Assembly: GCF_014490665.1 (NCBI RefSeq)
Contig: NZ_CP061038.1
Location: 2,480,001 to 2,544,000, forward strand
Length of the DNA: 64,000 nt
DNA from: Sphingomonas alpina
GTDB lineage: Bacteria > Pseudomonadota > Alphaproteobacteria > Sphingomonadales > Sphingomonadaceae
Reading direction: 5' to 3'
Both the position numbers and the translations under genes were made by a program. This document shows, piece by piece, positions 8,959 through 20,083 of this stretch. The notes beneath the pieces were generated by a model that had not been told where the DNA came from, searched no databases, and saw nothing but the letters and a program-made list of their open reading frames with translations. Position 1 is the first letter of the stretch; every line of letters begins with the position of its first letter.

Positions 8959-9225
8959 TCACACTCCGCGGCGATGCTTGCCGCCATAACGGGTGCCGAT
9001 ATAGCCGCCGATCCGGGCCATCTCGGCCGCCGCCACATTCGCGGCTTTCTCGCTGCACGGAAAAGGCGCGCATTCGGCCTGTTTGGCACGGCTCGACACG
9101 CGGTCGCACAATTCCTCGATATCCGCGCGGGTCAGCAGATTCTTTTCGCGCAACAGACAAAGCAGGCTTTGCAGGATGACCAGGCTCTCGTCACCCGAGC
9201 CTTCAAGCGCATTCAGGGTTCCCAT
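8959..9225 (-). CDS. Hypothetical protein with leader hairpin
   Basis: 88 aa from ATG 9225 (MGTLNALEGSGDESLV), helical, with four cysteines, two of them in ECAPFPC. No recognised domain, no signal peptide. The start is fixed by GGAG eight bases upstream. That GGAG is buried in a perfect 11-bp stem (see the regulatory feature at 9227-9270), and a five-codon out-of-frame ORF begins at an earlier ATG inside the stem and overlaps the true start. Lies upstream of, and in the same direction as, nothing obviously related; metH ends 120 bp further on from the opposite side of the hairpin. Function unknown. Confidence 0.65.
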   Translation of the reverse strand: MGTLNALEGSGDESLVILQSLLCLLREKNLLTRADIEELCDRVSSRAKQAECAPFPCSEKAANVAAAEMARIGGYIGTRYGGKHRRGV

Positions 9226-9226
9226 C

Positions 9227-9270
9227 GCATACTCTCCTTCTCCCTCTTTTATTTTGTCTGGAGAGTATGC
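9227..9270 (-). promoter_or_regulatory. SD-sequestering hairpin in 5' leader
   Basis: Perfect inverted repeat: GCATACTCTCC at 9227-9237 and GGAGAGTATGC at 9260-9270, with a 22-nt A-rich loop. In the minus-strand mRNA the 3' arm carries the Shine-Dalgarno GGAG and ends one base before the AUG at 9225. Folded RNA would hide the ribosome site. It could be an RNA thermometer, a translational switch or a DNA operator. Confidence 0.7.
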
Positions 9271-9343
9271 CCTTTCCTGCGCCGCGCAAGCCACTTATGC
9301 GATCCCGGCCGGAGCGGTCGGCACGTTTCGATCCGGATGACGA

Positions 9344-11944
<2,601 letters not shown>

Positions 11945-11951
11945 GATAATT

Positions 11952-12028
11952 CCGTTCGTTTCGAGCGAAGTCGAGAAACCATCAGGTCGTGCCAGCTCCC
12001 GTTTCTCGACTTCGCTCGAAACGAACGG
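11952..12028. repeat. REP-like palindrome, family R1, copy a
   Basis: Perfect 28-bp inverted repeat, arms 11952-11979 and 12001-12028, core TCGAGCGAAGTCGAGAAAC, loop 21 nt. A second copy lies at 38595-38671. It sits in the short gap between the two metH genes and is open in the metH frame. Confidence 0.92.
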
Positions 12029-12060
12029 GTTAGGTTTTGCCCCAAACTGAGGCCTTGGCG

Positions 12061-13107
12061 TCAAGCCGCCATCGTCATCGGTTCCAGGCCTGCAAGACGC
12101 GTCACCACCGGCGGCACCGGCAGTTCGCGCGGCGGCAGCTCGCCGACCGCCTTGGCGATCGCGGCAATATGCGCCGGAGTCGAGCCGCAACAGCCACCCA
12201 GGATATTGACCTGCCCCTGCGCCGCCCATTCGCGTACCAGGCCGGCAGTGGTCGCCGGCTGTTCGTCATATTCACCCAGTTCATTGGGCAGGCCGGCATT
12301 GGGATAAACCATGATCAGCGTATCGGCGATTTGAGACAGAGTCTTAACATGTGGTCGCAACTGCTCTGCACCGAACGAGCAATTCAGCCCGATCGTCACC
12401 GGCTTGGCATGCCGCACGGCGTGCCAGAACGCCTCGACGGTATGACCCGACAGATTGCGTCCCGACAGATCGGTCAGCGTCATCGACATCATGATCGGCA
12501 CGTCGCGCCCGAGATCCTCGGCCGCCTCAAGCACCGCCATGACGCCAGCCTTGGCGTTGAGCGTATCGAACACCGTTTCGATCAGGATGAAGTCCGCCCC
12601 GCCCTCGATCAGAGCGTCGGTCTGTTCGCGGTACACGCCCTTCAGATAATCGAAGTCGATTTCGCGGAAGCCCGGATCGTTGACGTCCGGCGAGAGCGAC
12701 AGAGTCTTGTTGGTCGGCCCGATCGCGCCGGCGACGAAGCGCGGGCGGCCGTCCTTCGCGGCAAATTCATCGGCCAGCCGGCGTGCGATCTGCGCCGATG
12801 CGACATTGATCTCCCGCACCAGATGCTCGGCGGCATAGTCGGCCTGGCTGATCAGGTTCGCGCTGAAGGTGTTGGTCGAGACGATATCCGATCCGGCCTC
12901 GAGATATTCGCGCGTAATCTTCTCCGGCACCTCGGGCTTGGTCAGCGCGAGGATGTCGTTATTGCCCTTCTGATCCTTGGCCAGGCCGAGATCGCCGGCA
13001 TAATCCTCTTCCTTGAGCTTCCAGTTCTGGATCTCGGTGCCGAACGCACCATCCGTGATCAGAATGCGCTTGGCGGCTTCGGCCAGTAATTTCTCACGCG
13101 GGGTCAT
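12061..13107 (-). CDS. metH: Methionine synthase N-terminal part (homocysteine S-methyltransferase domain)
   Basis: 348 aa from ATG 13107, with GGAG six bases upstream. Betaine-homocysteine methyltransferase-like barrel. The zinc ligands that activate homocysteine are visible in [11 protein letters not shown] and in [11 protein letters not shown]. It has only the homocysteine-binding module of MetH; the folate, cobalamin and activation modules are on the next gene. Split MetH is common in sphingomonads and many other alphaproteobacteria. Part of the operon regulator-metF-metH-metH. The 63-bp gap to metF contains half of another repeat family (R3) at 13132-13151. Confidence 0.93.
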   Translation of the reverse strand: MTPREKLLAEAAKRILITDGAFGTEIQNWKLKEEDYAGDLGLAKDQKGNNDILALTKPEVPEKITREYLEAGSDIVSTNTFSANLISQADYAAEHLVREINVASAQIARRLADEFAAKDGRPRFVAGAIGPTNKTLSLSPDVNDPGFREIDFDYLKGVYREQTDALIEGGADFILIETVFDTLNAKAGVMAVLEAAEDLGRDVPIMMSMTLTDLSGRNLSGHTVEAFWHAVRHAKPVTIGLNCSFGAEQLRPHVKTLSQIADTLIMVYPNAGLPNELGEYDEQPATTAGLVREWAAQGQVNILGGCCGSTPAHIAAIAKAVGELPPRELPVPPVVTRLAGLEPMTMAA

Positions 13108-13131
13108 GACACACTCCAAACACCATGGGCA

Positions 13132-13151
13132 CTTCCCCGGCGAAGGCCGGG
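13132..13151. repeat. REP-like element family R3, short copy
   Basis: Single hairpin CCCCGGCGAAGGCCGGG between metF and metH, matching the core of the larger element at 26544-26666. Confidence 0.6.
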
Positions 13152-13170
13152 CAAGGCAAACGGGGAAAAC

Positions 13171-14112
13171 TCACGCGGCTGCAACCTTGGCCTGCGTCTT
13201 CGCCCTGATCCCCAGCAGATGACAGATCGCGAAGCTCAGTTCGGCACGGTTGAGCGTATAGAAATGGAAACTGCGCACGCCGCCGGCATAGAGCTTGCGG
13301 CACATTTCAGCGGCCACCGTCGCCGCGACCAGTTGGCGCGCGGCGGGATGATCGTCGAGCCCTTCGAACAGCCGCCCCATCCAGTCGGGGATTTCGGCAT
13401 TGCACATCGCGGCGAATTTACGCGTCTGCGCAACGTTCGACACCGGCAGGATACCGGGCACGATCTCGGCGGTGATCCCCGCCGCCGCTACGCGGTCGCG
13501 GAAGCGGAAATAGGCCTCGGGCGAGAAGAAGAACTGCGTGATGCCGCGGTTCGCCCCAGCATCGAGCTTGCGCTTGAGATTGTCGAGATCGACATCGACG
13601 CTGCCCGAATCCGGATGGCATTCGGGATAGGCCGCAACCGATATCTCGAACGGGTGAAGCTTTTTGAGACCCGCGACCAGATCGGCGGCATTGTCATAGC
13701 CACCGGGATGCGACACGAATTTCGACCCCGCCACCGGCGGATCGCCGCGCAGCGCCACGATATGCCGGATGCCCGCCGCCCAATAGGCCTCGGCCACCTC
13801 GTCAATCTCTTCCTTCGTCGCCTCGACACAGGTCAGATGCGCGGCCGCCGCCAGCGACGTTTCGCGCTGGATTCGCGCGACCGTCGCGTGCGTACGCTCG
13901 CGGGTCGATCCGCCGGCACCATAAGTGACCGAGACGAAGCGCGGGCCGAGCGGCTCAAGCGTCTTGACCGCTTCCCACAATGCCTCTTCCATCTTGTCGG
14001 TCTTGGGCGGGAAGAATTCGAACGACACCTCCGCGTCGCCCGCGACATCGGCGAACAACGGCGCATCAAGCGCGCGGCGCGCTTCTTCCAGCTGGTTGAT
14101 GGAAATCGTCAT
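13171..14112 (-). CDS. metF: 5,10-methylenetetrahydrofolate reductase
   Basis: 313 aa FAD enzyme of the MetF family; motifs SFEFFPPKTD, SVTYGAGGSTRERT and ALRGDPP are diagnostic. Reduces methylene-THF to methyl-THF, the methyl donor for the MetH pair that follows. ATG 14112 overlaps the TGA of the ArsR-methyltransferase gene, so it is translated together with its probable regulator. Length is normal for the family (about 290-320 aa). Confidence 0.96.
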   Translation of the reverse strand: MTISINQLEEARRALDAPLFADVAGDAEVSFEFFPPKTDKMEEALWEAVKTLEPLGPRFVSVTYGAGGSTRERTHATVARIQRETSLAAAAHLTCVEATKEEIDEVAEAYWAAGIRHIVALRGDPPVAGSKFVSHPGGYDNAADLVAGLKKLHPFEISVAAYPECHPDSGSVDVDLDNLKRKLDAGANRGITQFFFSPEAYFRFRDRVAAAGITAEIVPGILPVSNVAQTRKFAAMCNAEIPDWMGRLFEGLDDHPAARQLVAATVAAEMCRKLYAGGVRSFHFYTLNRAELSFAICHLLGIRAKTQAKVAAA

Positions 14113-15080
14113 GCCGCCTTCACCTCATGCATCGGAATTTTATCAGTCGGGGCGATCTTTCGGCCGAGCCATAATTTCACCGTCAATTCACCGCCCTCGA
14201 GCGTCTCGGTCCGCGCCGCGGCGAGACCGCTCGCCTCGAACCAGCCCATGATCTGGTCATCGGAAAAGCCGAGCCTGGTATGCGCATCCTTGGTGCGCAG
14301 CTCTTCGCGGTCATGCGCGGCAAAGTCCGCGATCAGCAGCCGCCCGCCAGGCGCCAGCACCCGCGCCGCCTCGGCGATCGCGGCGCCCGGCTGCTGCGCG
14401 AAATGGAGGACATGATGGATGATCGCCGCATCCGCCGCACCATCGCCAAGCGGCAAGGCATAAAGATCCGCCTGGCGCAGCTCGGCATTGACGAGGCCAC
14501 GCTCGGACAGTTTCGCCCGCGCCAGCCGCAGCATTTCCGAACTGCGATCGATCCCGAGCGCCGCCCTGGCGCGCCCGGCGAACAATTCGAGCATCCGCCC
14601 GGTGCCGGTACCAATGTCGATCAACTGGCCGATCGGCGCATCACCCAGCACCGCCGACATCGCCGCTTCGACTTCGCTTTCGGCGATATGGAGCGAGCGG
14701 ATCGCATCCCATTGGCCGGCATTGCCCTCGAACCAGGCCGCCGCCGAAGCCGCGCGGTCAGCGCGGACCGCCGCCAGCCGGGCGACATCGGCCACTGCCC
14801 AATGATCCGGTTCGATCGCCGCCCAGCCGTCGAGTGCGGCAAGCACCGGCGCGACCCGCGCTTCCTTGCCGACACCGACAAAGACCCAGCTGCCTTCCTT
14901 GCGGCGTTCGGCCAGTCCGGCATCGCACAGGATCTTCACATGGCGACTGACACGCGGCTGGCTCTGCCCAAGCACCTGCGCCAGCTCGCCCACCGACAGC
15001 TCCATCGAGCGCAGCAAGGCGAGGATGCGCAGCCGCGTGGTGTCGGCAAGGGCGCGGAAGATGTCGAGTGCGATCGTCAT
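14109..15080 (-). CDS. ArsR-family regulator fused to SAM-dependent methyltransferase (SahR-like)
   Basis: 323 aa. Residues 1-95 form a winged helix of the ArsR type (recognition helix around GQSQPRVSRHVKILCDAG). Residues about 130-310 form a class I methyltransferase-like domain with motif I LIDIGTGTGRML. The metal-binding cysteines of true ArsR are absent. In proteobacteria, ArsR proteins next to methionine-cycle genes (SahR) sense S-adenosylhomocysteine; the fused domain is a natural SAH/SAM sensor. First gene of an operon with metF and both metH genes, and only ten bases from a perfect palindrome (15091-15112). Autoregulation and control of the operon are therefore likely. Whether the methyltransferase domain is catalytic is unknown. 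Confidence 0.88.
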   Translation of the reverse strand: MTIALDIFRALADTTRLRILALLRSMELSVGELAQVLGQSQPRVSRHVKILCDAGLAERRKEGSWVFVGVGKEARVAPVLAALDGWAAIEPDHWAVADVARLAAVRADRAASAAAWFEGNAGQWDAIRSLHIAESEVEAAMSAVLGDAPIGQLIDIGTGTGRMLELFAGRARAALGIDRSSEMLRLARAKLSERGLVNAELRQADLYALPLGDGAADAAIIHHVLHFAQQPGAAIAEAARVLAPGGRLLIADFAAHDREELRTKDAHTRLGFSDDQIMGWFEASGLAAARTETLEGGELTVKLWLGRKIAPTDKIPMHEVKAA

Positions 15081-15090
15081 GTCGATATAA

Positions 15091-15112
15091 GATATAAAGA
15101 TATCTTTATATC
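15091..15112 (-). promoter_or_regulatory. Perfect 22-bp palindromic operator
   Basis: Half-site GATATAAAGAT followed directly by its complement. Lies 11-32 bp upstream of the ATG of the ArsR-methyltransferase gene. AT-rich in a GC-rich surrounding. Probable binding site of that regulator, controlling the methionine operon. Confidence 0.8.
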
Positions 15113-15239
15113 AGGTCAACGCAGCATGGCCGGATGACATGAAACAAACAGGGAAACATGCGCCGACCTGTGCGTATTGAAGCGGACCGACGGCTCCGCT
15201 AGCGTCGCGACCCTGATCAACAAGCCGGGAATCGCTCTC

Positions 15240-15527
15240 ATGAAGAAAATCGTTGCTCTCGCCACTGCCCTGTCCGCCGCCGCGCTCGCCGCCTGCACGC
15301 CCGCCGCGCAGAACGAGACCGCACAGGCCGCCGACCAGATCGCCGCCGATGCCAATGCGACCCTGGGGCAGGCAGTCAACGACACCGATGCCGCGGCGGA
15401 CCGCGCTTTTGGCTCGGCCGAAGCGACGATGGACAATGCCAGCGCAGCGCTCGGCAACGCCACCGATAAAGCTGCGGACAAGACCGGCGCCGCGCTGAAG
15501 GATGCCGGCAACGCGATCGAGGACTAA
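15240..15527 (+). CDS. Small lipoprotein, Ala/Asp-rich
   Basis: 95 aa. Signal peptide MKKIVALATALSAAALAAC with a good lipobox (LAAC), so lipid-anchored. The mature part is low in complexity, rich in Ala, Asn and Asp (repeats such as DNASAALGNATDKAADK) and predicted helical, somewhat like colicin-tolerance or stress-related small lipoproteins, but no family is assigned. RBS is weak. Single gene between two intergenic gaps; nothing in the context gives a role. Confidence 0.7.
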   Translation: MKKIVALATALSAAALAACTPAAQNETAQAADQIAADANATLGQAVNDTDAAADRAFGSAEATMDNASAALGNATDKAADKTGAALKDAGNAIED

Positions 15528-15658
15528 AGGAATTACGGGCGGGGCTTTTCGGAGCTCCGCCCCCTGGACACCTTGGGGAACGACCCTTGATTGCCTGTCT
15601 TGCGATACTCTGCGGGACAGATTGAACACGCTCGAAAACGAGCCGGGAGATGGCGCGA

Positions 15659-15862
15659 ATGTCTGGACTCAAATCGATCGGTCTGGGCGCGCTCTTCCTG
15701 CTCGCCGGCTGCGGCTCGGGCAGCTCCGACAGCCCCGGAGCGGTGACGCCCGGTGAGGCGCAGGCGCTGAACGATGCCGCCGCGATGCTTGATGCGAACA
15801 GCGTCGACGCCAATGCCGCCACCATCGAGGTCGACGGCGAAAACGAGGCCCAGCCACAATGA
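15659..15862 (+). CDS. Small lipoprotein
   Basis: 67 aa from ATG 15659 (MSGLKSIGLGALFLLAGCGS), with GGGAG nine bases upstream; an ATG at 15650 is possible but touches the SD. Lipobox LLAGC is clear. The mature part is short, polar and acidic. The stop overlaps the start of the aldo/keto reductase (ATGA), so both are in one transcript. Function unknown. Confidence 0.7.
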   Translation: MSGLKSIGLGALFLLAGCGSGSSDSPGAVTPGEAQALNDAAAMLDANSVDANAATIEVDGENEAQPQ

Positions 15863-16809
15863 CCGATCTACGTCGATTAGGCGCAACCGACCTTCATATC
15901 GCCCCGCTGGTATTGGGCGGCAACGTGTTTGGCTGGACCGCCGACAAGGCGACGAGTTTCGCCGTGCTCGATGCGTTCGTCGATGGCGGCGGGACGATGA
16001 TCGACACCGCCGACGTCTATTCGGCTTGGGTGCCCGGGCATCAGGGCGGCGAATCCGAAAGCGTGATCGGCGAGTGGCTCAAGCAATCGGGCAAGCGCGA
16101 CAAGGTGCAGATCGCGACCAAGGTCGGGATGCTGCCCGGCGAGGGTGGCGCGAAGCTGGCACCGGCGCGCATCGCCACCGCGTGCGACGCGTCGCTGCGC
16201 CGGCTCGGCGTCGAACGGATCGATCTATATTTCGCGCATCAGGACGATGATGCGGTTGCCCAGACGGATGCGCTCGCGGCCTTCGCCAAACTGGCCGAGG
16301 CCGGCAAGATCAATGCGCTGGGCGCGTCGAACTTCCATGCCGCACGGCTGAAATCGGCCAATGAGGCGGCCGCCGCTGCCGGCATTCCACACTATCATGT
16401 GCTGCAGCCGGAATATAACCTGGTCAGCCGCCATGCCTTTGAAGGCGAACTGCAGGATTACTGCGTTACGCACAATATCGGCGCGGTGCCCTATTACGGT
16501 CTCGCCTCGGGCTTCCTGACCGGAAAATATCGCGGCGAGGCCGATCTCGGCAAAAGCGTGCGCGGCGGCCGGATGGGCGAGCTGATCAAGGGCAAGGGCC
16601 TGGCGGTGCTTGCCGCGATGGACGATATCGCCGCCGAGACGGGGGCGTCGCTGGCGCAGATCGCCCTGGCCTGGCTTGCCGCCCAGGCGGGCGTGACCGC
16701 ACCGATCGCCAGCGCGACCAGCGTGGCGCAGGTTCAGGAATTGCTCGGGTCGATGACGCTGGAGCTGAGCAAGGCGCAACTCGACCGGCTGGACGCGGCC
16801 GGCGCCTGA
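15859..16809 (+). CDS. Aldo/keto reductase
   Basis: 316 aa TIM-barrel oxidoreductase. Catalytic tetrad positions are visible: Asp and Tyr in MIDTADVYS, Lys in IATKVG, His in YFAHQDD. NADPH-binding end at APIASATSVAQVQELL. Reduces carbonyl compounds; the specific substrate is unknown. Starts at ATG 15859 overlapping the preceding lipoprotein stop. Confidence 0.93.
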   Translation: MTDLRRLGATDLHIAPLVLGGNVFGWTADKATSFAVLDAFVDGGGTMIDTADVYSAWVPGHQGGESESVIGEWLKQSGKRDKVQIATKVGMLPGEGGAKLAPARIATACDASLRRLGVERIDLYFAHQDDDAVAQTDALAAFAKLAEAGKINALGASNFHAARLKSANEAAAAAGIPHYHVLQPEYNLVSRHAFEGELQDYCVTHNIGAVPYYGLASGFLTGKYRGEADLGKSVRGGRMGELIKGKGLAVLAAMDDIAAETGASLAQIALAWLAAQAGVTAPIASATSVAQVQELLGSMTLELSKAQLDRLDAAGA

Positions 16810-16820
16810 CTCGGTTCGGG

Positions 16821-17174
16821 TCAGCGCGTCACGATATCGGTGAGCGAAAAGACCTGCGGCTCGCCGCCGCCACCGGACAATATTATGGTCGCCTCGGCAA
16901 TCCCGGCGAACGACACGAGCGTTGCGCCGCCGGCCGCAAGTTCGGGCGGCACAAGGTCCTCGTCACAGACATTGCGCGCGGCACCGATCCAGATCGCTTC
17001 GCCCGCATCCGTACCGGCGACGAAATCATGACGTTCGTCGATCCCCGGGTTGCGAATGACTTTCAGTGCGGCAAGCGGCTCATCGAGATCGTGCGCCGCT
17101 GCCTGCTGAAAGATCACGATATGGGCATTGCCGGCATCGGTTGACCGGTTGATGAAATGAAGGGCGATATCCAT
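16821..17174 (-). CDS. Hypothetical protein
   Basis: 117 aa from ATG 17174 with GGAG upstream. Mixed alpha/beta sequence with no signal peptide and no recognised domain. Begins MDIALHFINRST. Convergent with the aldo/keto reductase, 11 bp apart. Codon use at third positions is GC-rich, like real neighbours, which supports it being a gene. Confidence 0.6.
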   Translation of the reverse strand: MDIALHFINRSTDAGNAHIVIFQQAAAHDLDEPLAALKVIRNPGIDERHDFVAGTDAGEAIWIGAARNVCDEDLVPPELAAGGATLVSFAGIAEATIILSGGGGEPQVFSLTDIVTR

Positions 17175-17260
17175 CCGGCGCTCCGATCCTCAGCCGGCAT
17201 CGCTATCACCGAAATTTCGTAACGGCCACGAAACTTCTTCAAGCGCGAGCGGCAGGTATT

Positions 17261-17298
17261 GAAAAGCCCGCGACGCCGGGTGACGCCGCGGGCTTTTC
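17261..17298 (-). terminator. Rho-independent terminator of the TonB receptor gene
   Basis: Stem AAAAGCCCGCG / CGCGGGCTTTT around a 14-nt loop, 19 bp past the receptor stop codon; symmetrical A/T runs let it work on both strands. Confidence 0.85.
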
Positions 17299-17316
17299 AG
17301 GCATCAGGTGTAAAAC

Positions 17317-19644
17317 TCAGTGCAGCTTGCCGCTGAACGAGATGCCGATGATGCGCGGTTCGTTGAACACAGCGGCCATGTAGTTCTCGATCACACCCTT
17401 CAGGTTCTTCTCGTTGGTGATGTTGCGGGCGAACGCCGCGATTTCCCAATCGCCATGACCGCCGGTGTAACCGACCTTCAGGCCACCCTCGAAATTGCCC
17501 TTCGAATAGAACTCCTTGGTCTTGTACAGAACAAGGTTGGTGTAGCCCTGCAGGTTCCAGTCGGTCGCGATGAACACCTTGCCGCTGTCGCTGATCGGCA
17601 GATCGTAGCGTGCCGTCATGTCGACGGTGTATTTCGGCGCGTTCGGCAACGGGTTGCCGTCGATCTGCGCAAACACGGTCGGTGCTCCGAAAACGGGCCG
17701 GGTGATCGTTGGATCCTGCACGGTGCAAACCACCACACCATTCAGCGCACAAACCTGAGCAAAGACGCGCTTGTCCTTGATCTCGCTGTGCAGCGCGCTG
17801 ACGCCCGCAGTCAGCGTCAGGTTACGGATCGGACGCCAGTCGAGATCGGCTTCAAGACCATAAGCCTTCGCCTTGTCGGCGTTGAACAGCACGCCATTGC
17901 CGTCCGAATCATTGCCGTTCAGCTGGATGTCGTTGACCGTATAGGTAAACGCGGTCGCATTCAGGCGCAGCGTGTTGTTGAACAGGCTGCTCTTGAAACC
18001 ACCCTCGAAAGACAGGATCGTTTCCGAATCCGCAGTGGTGAAGTCCGAGTTGAACACGGCCGACCGTCCCTGAATGGTCGGGCCACGGAAACCACGCGCA
18101 GCACGTGCATACAGGCTCAATTCCGGGCTGACCTCGTACAGCGCGCTCAGATCCCAGCTGAGCTTGTCGTCCGACAGACGAACATAGCGGCGGCCCTTAT
18201 AGCCATCCACGCCCGCTGCCGATAGCGATGCCTTGAGCAGCCGGGTCGACTTGGTGTCATTCGTCTCGCGCACGCCGGCGGTGATGGTCAGGCTCGGCAG
18301 GATTTCATAGCTCGCCTGGCCGAACACCGCCCAGGAGGTGTTGATATTGTGCAGCCGGACGAAATTGTTCGGATTCTTGGCAGCCGTGGTCAGGAAATAG
18401 GCGCGCTGGTAGAATTCGGTTGTGTCGCGCTGATCGAAATACATGCCACCGATCTGCCATTTGAACTTGCCGTCGCCATCGCTGGCAAGGCGCAGTTCCT
18501 GGGTGAACTGACCGAGATGGCGCAGATTGCCCTGGCTCTCACCAAAGCCATTGGCGACACCGCCGACCGGAAAGTTCGCGGCAGCGCCGCCATCGGTATC
18601 GCCACGGCTATAGCCATGCGACCCTTCGAACGCGGTGATCGAGGTGAGCGCGACCGGACCGAAGTCATAGGTCATCTTGAGCTGCTCGCCATAGGTCTTG
18701 TAGGCCTGCGGATTATTGTCCGCCTCGTCGAGCGCGATGCGGTCGCGCGGCTCGGCCGAGATATCGTTCGAGCCCTTCTTCAGTGCGGCGCGGTGGAAGA
18801 TGGTCGAGGTACCATCATAGTCGCGCGCATGCGCCGAGAGCAGCAGCGAGAAATCGCTGCTCGGCGTGAACAGCAACTGCGCACGGATGTCCTTTTCGTT
18901 GAAGCCGCCCATCGCGTTCTTCTTCGGCGATACGGTGCCGTCGGCGCTCGGGCCCTTATAGGTGTTGTCGACCCAATCGTCGCGATGCTGGTACAAAGCC
19001 GAGATGCGCAGCGAGAGCACGTCGCCGGCGATCGGGCCGCCGATACCGCCGTCGAAGGTGATGGTGTTGTAGCTGCCATAGGACGCCGAGGCGCGGGCCG
19101 AGAATTCATTCGACGGACGGATCGTGTCGAACTTGATGATGCCGGCGGTGGTATTGCGGCCGAACAGCGACCCTTGCGGGCCGCGCAGCACTTCAACCTG
19201 ATTGACGTCGAACACCGGGTTCGACTTCAGCACGACATGCTCGAGCACGACATCGTCCTGGATGATCGACACCGGCTGCGATGCGCCGAGATAGAAATCG
19301 ATATTGCCGAGACCGCGAATATAGAAGCGCGGGAAGATGCGGCCGGTGGTGGTTTCGGCATAAAGGCCGGGAACGCGGCCGGCGAGCGCGAGAATGTCCT
19401 CGCCACCGCCCTGGAAGGCACGCAGATCTTCGCCGCCGACCACGCCGACCGACAATGGCACCTTCTGGAGGTTTTCCGAACGGCGCTCGGCGGTCACCAC
19501 GATATCCTCGAGCCCGTCGCCCGACGCCGCTTCCGGCGCCGCGACGGCTGGGGCTTCCTGCGCGACGGCAGTGCCGGCGCAGAACAACGCGCCGACTGCG
19601 GCGCCCAGAAGCAGCGATTTACGTGCGAACATGATCTTGGACAT
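17317..19644 (-). CDS. TonB-dependent receptor
   Basis: 775 aa outer-membrane protein. Signal peptide MFARKSLLLGAAVGALFCAG; N-terminal plug with TonB-box-like DIVVTAERRSE, then RFYIRGLG and EVLRGPQGSLFGRNTTAGII; large beta-barrel ending in aromatic-rich GISFSGKLH. Imports a large ligand (siderophore, vitamin or sugar) using TonB energy. The ligand is not evident. Transcribed alone; followed by a terminator at 17261-17298. An inverted repeat upstream (19711-19733) may be its operator. Confidence 0.95.
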   Translation of the reverse strand: MSKIMFARKSLLLGAAVGALFCAGTAVAQEAPAVAAPEAASGDGLEDIVVTAERRSENLQKVPLSVGVVGGEDLRAFQGGGEDILALAGRVPGLYAETTTGRIFPRFYIRGLGNIDFYLGASQPVSIIQDDVVLEHVVLKSNPVFDVNQVEVLRGPQGSLFGRNTTAGIIKFDTIRPSNEFSARASASYGSYNTITFDGGIGGPIAGDVLSLRISALYQHRDDWVDNTYKGPSADGTVSPKKNAMGGFNEKDIRAQLLFTPSSDFSLLLSAHARDYDGTSTIFHRAALKKGSNDISAEPRDRIALDEADNNPQAYKTYGEQLKMTYDFGPVALTSITAFEGSHGYSRGDTDGGAAANFPVGGVANGFGESQGNLRHLGQFTQELRLASDGDGKFKWQIGGMYFDQRDTTEFYQRAYFLTTAAKNPNNFVRLHNINTSWAVFGQASYEILPSLTITAGVRETNDTKSTRLLKASLSAAGVDGYKGRRYVRLSDDKLSWDLSALYEVSPELSLYARAARGFRGPTIQGRSAVFNSDFTTADSETILSFEGGFKSSLFNNTLRLNATAFTYTVNDIQLNGNDSDGNGVLFNADKAKAYGLEADLDWRPIRNLTLTAGVSALHSEIKDKRVFAQVCALNGVVVCTVQDPTITRPVFGAPTVFAQIDGNPLPNAPKYTVDMTARYDLPISDSGKVFIATDWNLQGYTNLVLYKTKEFYSKGNFEGGLKVGYTGGHGDWEIAAFARNITNEKNLKGVIENYMAAVFNEPRIIGISFSGKLH

Positions 19645-19710
19645 TGTGACCCTCTAAAAACCTGAAATATCAATCGTCTTGCGACCGCGCGCGGACGTCC
19701 GCCCGTTGCA

Positions 19711-19733
19711 TGAATGCCAATTCATGGCATTCA
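19711..19733 (-). promoter_or_regulatory. Inverted repeat upstream of TonB receptor
   Basis: TGAATGCC, seven bases, GGCATTCA; about 70 bp before the receptor ATG. Candidate operator or leader hairpin. The rest of the gap 19645-20009 has no gene. Confidence 0.5.
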
Positions 19734-19922
19734 GCCGGACGGTTCATCGCCTGTGCGTGATCGTGAACCCCTCGCCTCTTCGCGCCGCTAGGCCGCGATT
19801 GTGACCCATTCGTGACGCGCCGATCGTGTAACGAAAGATTGCTGGGGCGTGACAATCGGGCCACAGCAAGGAGCGCCCTGCGACCATTCAGCTCGCATGC
19901 GAAGACCCGGCAGCCTCTCATG

Positions 19923-19953
19923 CAAAGAGGCCCGGCGCTTGCGCACCGGGCCT
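19923..19953 (-). terminator. Probable terminator of aceA
   Basis: Stem AGGCCCGG / CCGGGCCT (19928-19935 and 19946-19953) followed on the minus strand by CTTTGC. Lies 120 bp past the isocitrate lyase stop. Confidence 0.6.
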
Positions 19954-20009
19954 CCCCATCCTCTCCCGAGGAGATGTACCGTTCGCTTATCCCGCGAACT
20001 GGTTCTCTA

Positions 20010-20083
20010 CCGCCTTAGGCGGCGATTTTGTTCCCCGCCGTCGTCAGGCGGCAGACTGATTCCCCGCTGCCGTCAGGCAGCAA
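20010..20083 (-). repeat. Three tandem ~29-bp hairpin units at the aceA 3' end
   Basis: Hairpins at 20010-20022, 20036-20051 and 20066-20081, each of the form GCnGCC...GGCnGC, with paired changes between units. The last unit includes the final codons and stop of aceA. Confidence 0.7.

Noticed and set aside
18349..19665. Long plus-strand frame opposite the TonB receptor
   Set aside because: Antisense shadow; the receptor is complete with signal peptide and terminator.
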